A DNA stretch of 64,000 bases. Source: Struthio camelus (lineage: Eukaryota; Chordata; Aves; Struthioniformes; Struthionidae). Every line of letters starts with the position of its first letter. Within the stretch, counting starts at the first letter, position 1. Below, piece after piece: positions 45,854 through 56,717 of this stretch. The notes below the pieces were generated by a model. It saw only the letters and a program-made list of their open reading frames with translations, did no database searches and was not told the DNA's origin. The stretch lies in NCBI RefSeq assembly GCF_040807025.1, contig NC_090947.1, positions 3,906,001 to 3,970,000 of the forward strand, read 5' to 3'. A program made the translations under genes and the position numbers.

Positions 45854-48800
45854 CTGGAGAATTGAAAAGCATGTCTGTTTTTAATAATACTTAAAAAAAA
45901 AAAAAAAAATCATGGCAGAACATTTAAGGAACTCTGTACTAATACAACGGAGCATTCCTTACGAAAATCTTAAAATCCTGGCTGGCTTGCGGAGGAGCAG
46001 AAATGAAATCCTCCGATCTCTTGAGAACATTATTGTAACAAAAAGTATAACAATTGCTTGCTTGAAGTGTGCCTCATTAAGATGAACGCTTAGCTTAGAC
46101 AATTTGTGTTGCTATAGCTATGGAAATGTTAAAACTTCTATGATCAGTCCTATTTCTGAGGTATATAGCTCTTGTCAAAACTCCCTCTGGTCTGAAGTCT
46201 GGCAACAGACAAAGCGTATTCTTCCCAGGGTTCTGCAGATCAATCCAGACATTTATTTCAGTGTGAGAACTTAAAGAAATAAAACAAACCCCAAACATTA
46301 AGAACCTGTTTATTGCTTTCACATGCCTGTTCACAGCACTGACTTGTAAATGATTTTGGTACAGTCACTTGGCAAACTTGCCAAGCTTCTGGGCTGTAAT
46401 GTCAGCAAGGCAGTTCTAGGCCATGTTAAAATAATGTAAAATGAAGCAGTGGGTAGTGGTTCAAAACTAGTAATGTGTAAGAACCAGTCTTTCCCCACAG
46501 CTATGTACAGAAACCTGTATTGACAATGTCCTGCCTCCACTGGAGTTTAAAATACGACTGGGTGTTGACATGTTTGATAAAATGCCTTTCCTTTCTCTTT
46601 GCTGTATTCATCCATGTGCTACCTCAGGAAAAAATATCTTTCCTCTTAGTCACCCTCTGACCACAAGCCACTATTTAATGCCACTAAAATCTTCTCTGCC
46701 TATTATTTTGGCCCCTGTCCTCTCCAAGCTTCCTACCAAGGCAGCATCCTGCAAAGTCAGTCTTTCCCAAATGCTCCATCCAAGATGCTTGTGTGGTAAG
46801 GTTACCCTGAGAAGTTTGCCTTGTCCAGTTTGCTGGTATGGTGGGGTTAATGAAGCCACCTCCTCAGATGTAGTTCAAAGAAAAGGCCATGTTTATCGTT
46901 AATCCACCCACACCCAAACTGTGGTTGTTGTAAGACAGTAAGTGACTGGCTCTGGAGTTAAATATCCTCCCCTGTTGGAAGAATGCCCTCCGCATCTCTT
47001 TGGTACGGCTCTTGTCTTTCAAGTATCTTGTACCAGTCACTGCCAGACAGAACTAGTGTGCTAGCTGGAGTGCCCTTTGTCCCTCCAGCACTAGCATTAT
47101 TTCTATTTAAGGATTTATATCAATCATACTGGTGCAATAATTTAGAAGTTTGAAAAAGTGGACGTATAATTGGGGCAGAAATTTGAGTAAATTGAATGGA
47201 AGAAATCACATTATCACAAATTCTGCATTATTTATATCCATTTTGGAACCCTGGCAGAATATAAATGTCAAACAGGGAGATTCATGCTTCCAGTGAATAG
47301 AAAGCAAAGATTCATCACAGTGCTAATCTTCGCTTTGAGTCCTGCTTTTAGTTTTGGTGACTTCCTTTCGAAAAGGACAAAGCAAAGCAACAGAAAAGGT
47401 CCAGCAATGACAACGATTAGAGGCTCAAGGAGGGGGGCTTCCATGTGAGAAGAGATGAAGAGACTGGAGTTAATTAATGTAAAAGGCCATTTTGACAATC
47501 CTTTCCCCCTATTCCATAATACAGGTGCTGAGGCTAGTTTCCATGATGTTCAAGAGAAACAATTTTAAATGGATAAAAGGAAAACCTTTTTAAAGGGCTG
47601 TAATTAATGCATGCAAATGATTGCCATGGGATATTGAGGATAGTATCATTTTCGCAATGCTCAGAATGAAGTGCTAGCTGTACAAAACAGGCCCATTTAA
47701 AAGAAGTTGGAAGGAATAACAGTTGCAAGTTAAACTTGCACCAAATACTAGCTCCGGTTTCAGGGTACAAACAGATTACTACTGGGAGCTGGGAATGATG
47801 AGAGAGTTTGTCTCTGCTGCAACAGTGAACCATTAGCCATTCCCTGAGGAAAGACACTGGTTTAGATAGGAAGCGTGAGGAAAAATAATTTGCCAAATAT
47901 CACAAATGTTGCCTGTGCTGAGTGAGCCAAATGGCTCTAAATGGTAATTGGAAAGCATTCAGTAGGGCTGGGAGAAATGTATGTGCTATCATTAGGTTAG
48001 CGGTGGAAGAAGACTTGGACAAAGTTGCTAGAAGCTATGTTCTGTTTGTTGTGCAAGGCGCCATGGGGATTCAAAGCCAGAGGGTATTCAAAGAGCAGAA
48101 CAAAACGGAAACCTTTGAGCCAGGAGAACTTGACTGTTTTAAGTGCTTGTGTAGATGTCTGGGGGGTGGCGGTGGTAGAGGAGAAAACTTTTTCGGGGTC
48201 TATAGCTTCAGTATAAAAGTCATGCCCTGCTTGGGGCCCCTGGTGCGGGCTGATTTTTGGCTCTCCTTAGTGCATAGCAAGGCTGCCCGCCTGTTCAGTG
48301 GCGAAGGCTGCGCCAGTGTTCAGTAACCTCAAAGAGCCTGAGTGGAGCATTGTGTGGGTTTTTGCTGTGTCAGTGTTGATGAGCTGTGCTGGTTGTATCC
48401 AAATGAGCCAGTTCAAGCCTAGTTCAGCTGTCCCTAAGCTATGCTGAACTCAGTATAGCAAATAAATTGTAGACCTGTACTTAAGCCTGGTAAACTTTTC
48501 CCATTGCTAGCAAAGCCAAAAGCAATACAGTGAAAGCAGAATTAACCACTGCATAAAAAACAATCCTGGTCCATGGAAAGAAAGAATAATTATGTTACTG
48601 AGCTACATGTGCAAAAAGTAGCTGTTTGCAGAATGATCCATGTGCATTTGAGGCACATATAGAGCACCAGGTTTTGCTCCAAGGACTTTATGGCCCTGGA
48701 CTGGGGGGGAAGGGTTTGAGGCAGAAATAAGTTTGTTTTTTTAATTAAAAACCTGAAAGCTTTATCACAGAAAATTCTTGTTTAAAATAGTTCTTAGAAC

Positions 48801-49243
48801 TGAATTCCTATCTGAAACACCTTCTTGAAGACCCTAGCAGTCTGTTTTCTGCCCTCCCAAGCAAATATAGACAGGCTTGCCGAACATGGCAGCTCCAAAA
48901 GAAAGAGGACCAACGCACTGTACCAATGGCATATACGTTGTTTACCTGGGTGCGTGGAAGCCACACTGTGGTCTAGGTGAGCTGGGAGTGAAGCGCTGTG
49001 CCAGGTGGGTTGCCTGTGCAGACTTACTGCCTGGAATAAAGGCCATTGGCCTGGTGCTTCCAGCTGCCTGGCAGTCTGGCCTGCCAAACATCTCGAAGTG
49101 TGGGAGCTGGGTGGTCAATGCCTTTAAGCAATAGATCACCATTGAAACAGCAGGGTTAGCAGGTCTCCAGATCAAATGCACCTGGACAAGGCTAAGGTAG
49201 GGGACCATGGAAGGCAGTCAGTTGACATAGCTCATAACATCAC
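45854..49243 (-). other. IQCA1: IQCA1 last intron
   Basis: 3390 bp, GTGATG donor and CAG acceptor, phase 0. It contains an old CR1-like fragment near 47.3-47.9 kb and a 17-base A run at 45893-45909. Otherwise nothing recognised. Confidence 0.85.
47300..47900 (+). mobile_element. Ancient CR1/L3-type LINE 3' fragment
   Basis: The plus strand shows the typical course of a CR1 3' end: TTTTAGTTTTGG, then GAAAAGGTCCAGCAATGACA, ATTAGAGGCTC, GAGAAGAGATGAAGAGACTGG, and later ATTTTAAATGGATAAAAGGAAA and TTGCCATGGGATATTGAGG. These words match, with many changes, CR1/L3 consensus phrases such as gagaaggtccagagaagggc and ttgccacgggat. It is strongly diverged, so insertion is old. The 5' boundary is uncertain and the part after about 47650 is weaker. 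Confidence 0.6.
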
Positions 49244-49479
49244 CTTAAATGTTTCTTCCTCTTTGTACACGGGATTCTGACTGGTCAGAGAAGTCATGAA
49301 CTCAACAGCTGCTAGTGGCCTCTTAGTCATCTGCTGGATGCGTTCTTCACTCAGGACGGTTTGCACTGCCTGGAGGATGTGTCCCTGGGTGAAACCATCG
49401 GATAACTTTGCTAGGCAGCTTAGGTTCAGCAATTTGGTGATGATTCCTTCATTCTGCAGGATGAAGTGTTTCCATAAGA
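49244..49479 (-). CDS. IQCA1: IQCA1 penultimate coding exon (AAA lid region)
   Basis: The exon opens with two bases completing a valine codon (acceptor AACAG). It reads LWKHFILQNEGIITKLLNLS, then SCLAKLSDGFTQGHILQAV and SEERIQQMTKRPLAAVEFMT, ending DPVYKEEE-type PVYKEEETFK before GTGATG. SDGFTQGHI corresponds to the AAA lid sensor-2-like helix of this family. Seventy-eight codons plus two bases, phase 0 out. Confidence 0.95.
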
Positions 49480-52439
49480 CTGTTCATTAAGACCCAGAAA
49501 AGGAGAGAATGACAAAGACATGCATTAAGGAAAGCAGGATAAATGTTTTGCATCTTGATACTGAAAAGGGAAAACAGGGGGCACCAGTCAGCAAAGCTAA
49601 GGTTCAAATGTCTCATATTTGCTGTGTTTCTTTCATCTATAGACTTGCAGCCTAAGGGCTCTTAGGCACATCTGTTCTTAAACCACTAGTGATCCATTGC
49701 TGGCTACTTTTGGAAAGTCATTAAGGGCACAAAAGGTGAGGTGGGTATGTGTATAAAATGGAAAGAAATACTTAAATGTGCTTGTGTGTATACATGGAGA
49801 GAGAGCTTGTCTAAAATTTTCCCATTTGGATGCGTAGAGCTAAGTACCTACATTAACAACCTGTTTTTATTTTGGTGACCCTGACCACAGGCTACTTCTG
49901 AACTGAAGGCTGGGGACTTGATTTCTGGCTAAGAAGCCAAAGGCCTCTAGCTATACAGGTGCATGTTACAAATGCCAGGTGTAAGTTTCTGTGTGATTGG
50001 TGTTTTGCTTGTTAATTGGTGAACCTGTTTGCATCTTAAGTGCAAACCTCTGTGACATGGAGGTTTTAATGTTTGGCAAGTACCTGGGATTTTGCTCCCC
50101 CAAATAAATAGGATTACTAATGTTTTTGTTGTTTTACCATCTGTAAAAAGGAGTGGCTCTGCCTCAGAAACGTAGTAAAACTTTCATGCTATATCATCAT
50201 GCTTTCCTTTAAAGCCCTGCATGAAAAATGAAACACTTGGACAAAGGAGGAAGAGCTATTGCATAGAGAGATTAAAAAGGTTGCTGAGTTTGTGGTTTGA
50301 GTGTCTTGTATTTAACACTCGTATGTAGTACAGAAATGTGCCGTGGGGGGTTAATGTTGCTAGATATTGGGGCGTGTAATGGAGAAAGCCTGCTTTACTT
50401 TTCCTTTAGTAGTAATGCAGATACTATGGACTTGTACCCATAACTTGACAACTCTGTACTATGTTTTTTTTAACTCAAGCAAATTGGGATCTTCCACTTG
50501 ATTTGTAACTGTGCTCAATAACTATTGTCTGAATCGCTGATTCTTAATAGCGAAATGGATGTGCACAACAGTCAACGCTTCTGCATGGCTTGACCTCGTG
50601 TGCTGCAGCTTCTGGTACAGTAGGGTCATGCATAAGAGGAAATTCTGCCCCACTGGCTGATTAATAGGAAACTAGAATAAGACAGTGAATCTTCCAAATC
50701 AATGATCTTCACTGTATGTTTGCTGTTCCCACGCTGTGTGGAATGGAACATATTGGTTTGTAGCAAAATGGAGGGCTGTAGTGAACAGGTAAAGCTTGAG
50801 TGCTGTGGCTGTGAATGTTTGCTTCATGGCTTTTCTGTCAAAATAGGCTTCTTAAGTTCTCAAATTGAGTGTTCGGCCCTGAAAATTGTCATGAGCAGAT
50901 GAGTGCCCTGTATTGGAACAATCATATTTCCATCATACTTCAAGGGAAGGTCTGAGCTAAAGGACAAGCCAGGCACTTGCTGTCTTGAATGGGACAATGT
51001 CAAAGAGCTGAAACTACAAGTTTAATCTGCTTAAGAGCCAACTTTTTGGGGCATTCTGATGTTTAATAACTGACCCTTTGTTTTTAGCTCCAAATTAGTG
51101 CTCAGAGTCCCAGAATGTTGATGGTTCAGTCCCCAGGAATGAACATAGCTAAATTCAATTGCTATCACCTCCTTTCTCTAGGTCTTACTTATGTCCCTTA
51201 TCTGTTAGCAATTTATCAGAGCTGTAACATAACATGAAACACATGTTAGCTTGCTCAGAGACCATTTCCCATCTACACTAGGAAAATTTTTGAATGTGGA
51301 AGAGATTTACAATGTGCTAGGCAGTCAAAACCTGTCCTGAGCTTGCCTCAACATGCATCATCTCAATACCTTGGCTGCCTCCTTGAAAGGCAGTACAAAA
51401 CTGGACTTTACAATGCATTTGCATGATTTTGTAATAAGGTGGATACATGGACTGATATTGTCTGCTTTACTCGAGGTACAATTGTGCAGTGAGTTCCCTG
51501 TACTGAATGTAGTTTAACTGTTTTCTAAAACAGCCTTTCTGCTACAAAACTCATTGCACCCAGGCTTCCAAGCACCCAGAAAAAAGCATTAACAAAATGA
51601 TATGATCAGGAACAAAATTTTTCATGCTTTTTGGAATAAAAACTCTTCTACCAGGCACTTAAAAAGGACTTGGTCAGACTATCATTTTCCTTGCAGTAAC
51701 TCATTCACATTAAGCTTTAAGCTTGGAGCTTTTTTTTTTCCCCTAGTCAGTGCATAGCTAATGCAGACTTCAAGCTGATTCAAATCTCAAGACGAACTTG
51801 TATGTTAGAAAGTTTGTCCTTTTTTCCAGCCATGTATGTTGGCCTAATAAAAGATATGGTTCTCCTTATAAGCTTTGCCTGTCAGAATATCTGACGCTCA
51901 GCAAATCTGTCAGACTTTGCATGGGCCTGTCTATCATTGCAAACGTTTGATAGAACAGACAGGCAAAATCTTGGATGCCTCTGTGATTTCCTTTATGATC
52001 AGTAAGTGCAAACATGGCATTTAAGAGTGACAAAACTCAGTCTTCCAGACACGGTTCAGTTTATGGAAAGGCCCTAAAATGTATTGTTAGGGTTCTGGAA
52101 ACTGGCTATATGTAATTGAGATTCCCTGTTTAAAAAAAAAAGTTTAAAATGGAAAATGTGCACTGAAATAGGATCTTATTCATACAGTGAAAAAAGTTTG
52201 AGCCTAATTCAGCATAAACTCAGGAAGAAATGTTAGCTGCTGCAGAACAATATCATCCCCTTCTCCCCACTCCCACTTTATTTGATCTTCGGGGGATACT
52301 GTATCAGTATTAACTAAATTTTCAGGAACTGAGATATAGCTGGGGTACGAATGGAGTTTAAGATCAGTTCTGAGAATAACCACATAATGAGCTTGGATCT
52401 TAAGCACTAGTAATGACTGGGATGACTTGAAATACTTGC
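49480..52439 (-). other. IQCA1: IQCA1 intron with GC-AG splice sites
   Basis: 2960 bp, phase 1. The donor reads TTTG|GCAAGT, so the intron begins GC, and the acceptor is AACAG. GCAAGT is the known strong context for GC donors. The nearest GT (two bases in) would shift the frame. The imperfect hairpin at 51925-51964 lies inside. Confidence 0.85.
51925..51964. repeat. Imperfect hairpin with palindromic centre
   Basis: Outer arms GCCTGTC / GACAGGC and inner arms CTATCA / TGATAG pair, with an extra five bases on the right side. The loop contains the 10-bp palindrome CAAACGTTTG. It is too short for a usual pre-microRNA. Confidence 0.6.
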
Positions 52440-52617
52440 CAAATCTTGAAGCATAGTCAGGCCTAGGAATCAGAATGATTTTTTGGTAGACTTTGCAGAA
52501 AGGGCTGAGGTTAGCATCAAAGGGACGTCTGGTGGTTCCCACTAGCAGCACTCTGTCCTCTGCTCTCAAAACCTTGAGGAATTTGGGGAGAATTTTTTCC
52601 AGTCGTTTTGGATTCAT
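52440..52617 (-). CDS. IQCA1: IQCA1 exon with AAA sensor-1 region
   Basis: An AAG acceptor gives [17 protein letters not shown], then [13 protein letters not shown], corresponding to the sensor-1 strand of AAA proteins with Thr where active members have Asn. The exon continues [20 protein letters not shown] and ends with one base of a valine codon at the GC donor. IPRPDYASR is nearly invariant in IQCA1. 178 bases, phase 0 in and 1 out. Confidence 0.94.
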
Positions 52618-55600
52618 CTTCAGGGCATACATGTAAATACAAGGAGGAAAGCTATTATCAATGCTGACAGTTCAGAGTTAATGAGGTGAAGTAACTCTAG
52701 ACGTGAGTAACTCCTAGTGGATGCTATATAGAAGAGGATTTTGTGCTCTTTTTTCAGTAGTCTATTTGCATTTAGTATAAACGGGCTAGATGCTCAACCA
52801 AAGTGGAAGGCTGTTGTCTTCTGCAAGTCAGGCTAGCTCTTGATTTCTGCTATGCATTTGTGGGTTTGGGTGCTAGTGTCTTAGTATTGCATCTGCTGGT
52901 CCTGATACTGAACAGCAGGAAGGAAGTCACGATTCATTTAAAGAAGGAAATCCGATTTCCAGCTCGGAGAAATATTGCTTGGACCTGTGTACCTGAAGAA
53001 TTTTATCAGATAGAAAAACTGCTGGGGTATGTAACCTTGTCTGTAATTCTCACAGCTCTTGGAGATTATGATCTACTAACTCCTACCTGTGTTTTAAATA
53101 TGAAAATAGGCTCCCTGATTTCTGCTGTGATTTCAGCTTGCTGAGGCTTTAATCTGAACTGAGGATTCAGTTCTTTCCAATAGTTTATTGTAGGAACCAT
53201 TTACAGAACAGATGAACATCATGCAAAACCTGTTACTGGATAGTTAGGCTTGGTAATGCTCAAGTGAATATTGGTTAGAGAGCGTTAGCCAAACTGCTGT
53301 AGTGTTGTGCCACTGTTAAAGCCATAACTGAATAACAGGGTTAGGATAGGGTATAGTATTCAGAAGAGTTTAATGACTTGAAAGCCTTTTCAGGTATGAT
53401 CGAGACTAAACATCCAAGTCACCCATGCTCCGTTGAACACCTTACTCTAGGTCACCTGTGATTTTGCCTGTATAGAAGGCAGCTGCCTGAAAAACTTCAG
53501 CTTGAGATTTGAAGCAGGCCTTCCTTAATGCCAAAAAAGAAACTGTTCTGCAAACCTTCTCAATTACAAGGTAATAATACATACCTGTACATTACATGTC
53601 CAATTTTTGTGATCCAATTTTGGCCTGTTGCCTGCAGTAGCAGACAACTGACAGAAAGGAGAGAAAAAGCTCTGCTCTTTGCAATGAAAGCTACTAAGAA
53701 GGGACAACTGGGAAATCAAAAATCCCCAAAGTCTTGGGGTAGAGAGTTGCCCAGTTACTTTCTAGCTAAATTTGTCTTAATTACAATAAGTTGGGCTTCT
53801 CGTTCTTTCTATTTTCAAGGTCATACTGAGCATCTTCAAGATTGCCAGTTGCCTAATTATGATAGTACAGAGTTCAGTGTGTCTTGGCATCAGGGCTGAG
53901 TTCCCTCTTCAGAGCATGGGCATGTTGCTTGCCAGGACAAAAACATCCTGCTCATGCTTGCTCTTGGATGAACTGTTCCTGTGACCATGGGCCACTGCCA
54001 GCTGCTCTTTTCTCATCGCCTCCTTGTTCTTGTGCACCCGTCGCTCCCAGGAGAGCGGGATCTCTGTGCAGGGTGCTCTGTACGCACAGCCAGTGGGCTT
54101 ACTCCGGGGCAGAGAAGAAATCTTGGTGGTTTTCATGCCCAGAAAGAAAGGAAGTGGCTCTGTCCACCCTCAAACAGCATGGGCTCCTTTGCTGTCTGAA
54201 AGCATGACTTCAAATTGCAAGCTCCCAAGTTCTTATCTGAGCTTTGCCTCTGCCTTGTTAAGTAGTTTTTTGGTAACGAGCTTGACTTCTCCAGACCAGA
54301 CTGTATTAAACAAGCTGTTTTTACAAATATGCCTTTGGAATAGTAACTAGCCCTGCCACCTTTGCTCAGTCAGGGAGTTCTGGTCGCAGCAATGAGAGAA
54401 ATGTGTTTTTTGTTTCTAATGCCTTTTACGTTGGCTGAATTACTTTTCATGATTTATATACATGTTGTTGCTCATATATGTTGAGCTTCCTGCCTCTTTA
54501 TGTATTGGAAGGAAGCACAAATGTTTTCTAAGGTGTCTTGTAGATCAAGCTTTGTTAAAGAAGTGAGAGAACGATCAGATTGTGTTAGGTTTCTAGGGAG
54601 AAGTGGAGTCCCATCTCTTTTTAAAAAAAAAAAAAAAGCAGATAAGAGTTACTCCAGGAGAGGCAGGTTAGTTTTCCAAACCCGCAGTATGTCTCCTGCT
54701 GGAAAAATTCACTCTAGGAGATGCAAAGTTTTTCTATTAAAAAAAAAATCAGTTGTTTGATTCCTGTTTCAACCCTTACTTGTGAAAATAAGTCTTAATT
54801 TATCCCCTGCATTTGGAACATCCATATTCTAGTGACAAATGATATCCATGGATTTCCACTGACCCTACAGCTGGTTATAAGAAGTGCTCATTGCTCAGCC
54901 TGTAGGAATCTTATTTCTAAATTTTAAATGACTGTATCTGTACCGGAGACAAGCTAAATGCTCTGCTCCCTCGTTAAGCCTACTAAGCCAGACTGGCATT
55001 TGTGTGTCAGCAGCTCCTCTTATGCTTTTGAAAATGTGCGTCCACAGTGCACGCATTTCAGGGATATGTCCTGAAAGCTAATAATATCACCTCTACTTTG
55101 AAAGAAATGTCAGTAGCAAGAGGGGCTGTTAAAGAGGCAAGCTAGGATTTCAGCTGTCATGTGGATCTGAGCTGGAGAAAAACGGGGCGAATTGTGAAGG
55201 TGACCCGTATTTGTTTAAAAATGTGAGTGGCTGAACTGCTTGCACAGCACCCTTGGCAACTGGATTACCATAACAGATTTAATATTTGCCTGCTCGGTGT
55301 CCTTCAGGGAGAATTAGAGAGACCATTTTTCTAGTGGGCCTTTCAAGGCTTTTTATCACATCCTCAGCCATGGGGCCAGAAATGTCACCCTGGGATGAGT
55401 GAGGTGACTTCCATTTGCTTGGGCTTCTCCTGAGGGCTGAATTTACCTTCCTCGGAGTGCTCCTAATGAAGGCTCCCTGACTGCCACTTAAAACTACTGT
55501 CCTTCTCGTTTTCTGTTTTCTGGCTCTGAATATTGGCTGTGTTATGAGCTTTGTGGGACACGAGTGGTTTCAACCTTGGAGCTGTGCGCTCCCAGCAGGA

Positions 55601-56633
55601 ACTTGTGATCCCTTCCATTAAATACCTGCAGGTCTCAGGATGCAATAGCGGGGACAGAGGTTTCTTCTGGGTTTTAGGAGGGGGTGGGGCTGAGTTACAA
55701 CTTGCTGGTTGCTATCAAAGCAAATGAAGACCGTGATTATTTCCGGCTGTTTTTGGCTCACGGTCTTATTTTTTTCTCCCTGGTGGTAGTTGCAGTTAAG
55801 GTTTGAGCCCAAGAAAACTGCTTGCTTGCAGTGTCTGGACCACTAGAGGGCAACAATCACTGCGCACCCTTCTCAAATAACCTTTAAAGAAGCAACAGCC
55901 TAATCCAAGGTGATGTTTCATTGGTCTCCCCAAAAAGTCCATATCCATCTCTCAGTCTAAACACTAGACTTGAGAGCAAAGGTTTAATTTTTCATAGGGA
56001 GCTCTACAGAAGAGAGATTTTGCAAGCAGCCTGAACTTAATCAGGATTTAAAGGGAACTGCTCTCTGCTGTGGTGGGATGAGTTGCAGTTGTGCTGTGCC
56101 TACTGGGCAGTGCTTTAATTTCCTTTCTAGTGGAGAAGCTACAAAAGAGACGAAGGAATGGAAGCAATGGAATTAGGACTCCTGGGAGCCTAAAGAAAAT
56201 CTGTAAACATAACTATTTAACATAGACTCTTTGTTTTCATGGTGGAAATTTATCCTTTTTACTTTATTCATTTTGGCTCCATCCAATTTCTCAAATTAAC
56301 AGAGCTGAACAATTTAAGCTCCTCTTAACTTTTAGTTTCTTGCCTCCTATTTTGAAATTCTCCATTATTCTCTCCTACTTTCAGTGCACTGATGAGCAGT
56401 GACTGGACTATTTTTAAATAAAGCAAGGATAAATGTGTAAGAGAAATGTGACTTAAGAGCCCCAAGAGGTCACAAGACTCTTAAAGTTAGTGAGACAAGC
56501 TATTATCAAGCAAGCTTTGGCAGGTCTGGTCATACTGGTATGTGCTAAACTAAGAAATACGCCTGTTCCTTTGTGTCAGTTCTAATGCAGCATGAGAAAT
56601 TATCTGTGCCAGAATAAAAACGAAGCAACTCAC
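52618..56633 (-). other. IQCA1: IQCA1 intron (4.0 kb)
   Basis: GTGAGT donor, phase 0. Open frames on either strand here lack family motifs. A-runs occur near 54623-54637. Nothing else recognised. Confidence 0.8.
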
Positions 56634-56717
56634 CTTTTCTTCAGCCTTCGGCACTTTGTAAAATGTTTTTTCTGCATCTCCAATCCACACGACTGAAGGC
56701 TGCAGTTTTTTAGCCAC
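56634..56717 (-). CDS. IQCA1: IQCA1 exon with degenerate Walker B
   Basis: Twenty-eight codons between a CTCTTAG acceptor and a GTGAGT donor, phase 0 at both ends: VAKKLQPSVVWIGDAEKTF, then YKVPKAEEK. PSVVWIGDAEK is the Walker B region of the AAA fold; the usual DE pair is spaced as D-A-E, as I recall for human (D-T-E). This suggests weak or no ATP hydrolysis. It is too short to appear as an open frame of its own and was found by matching family residues. Confidence 0.9.
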
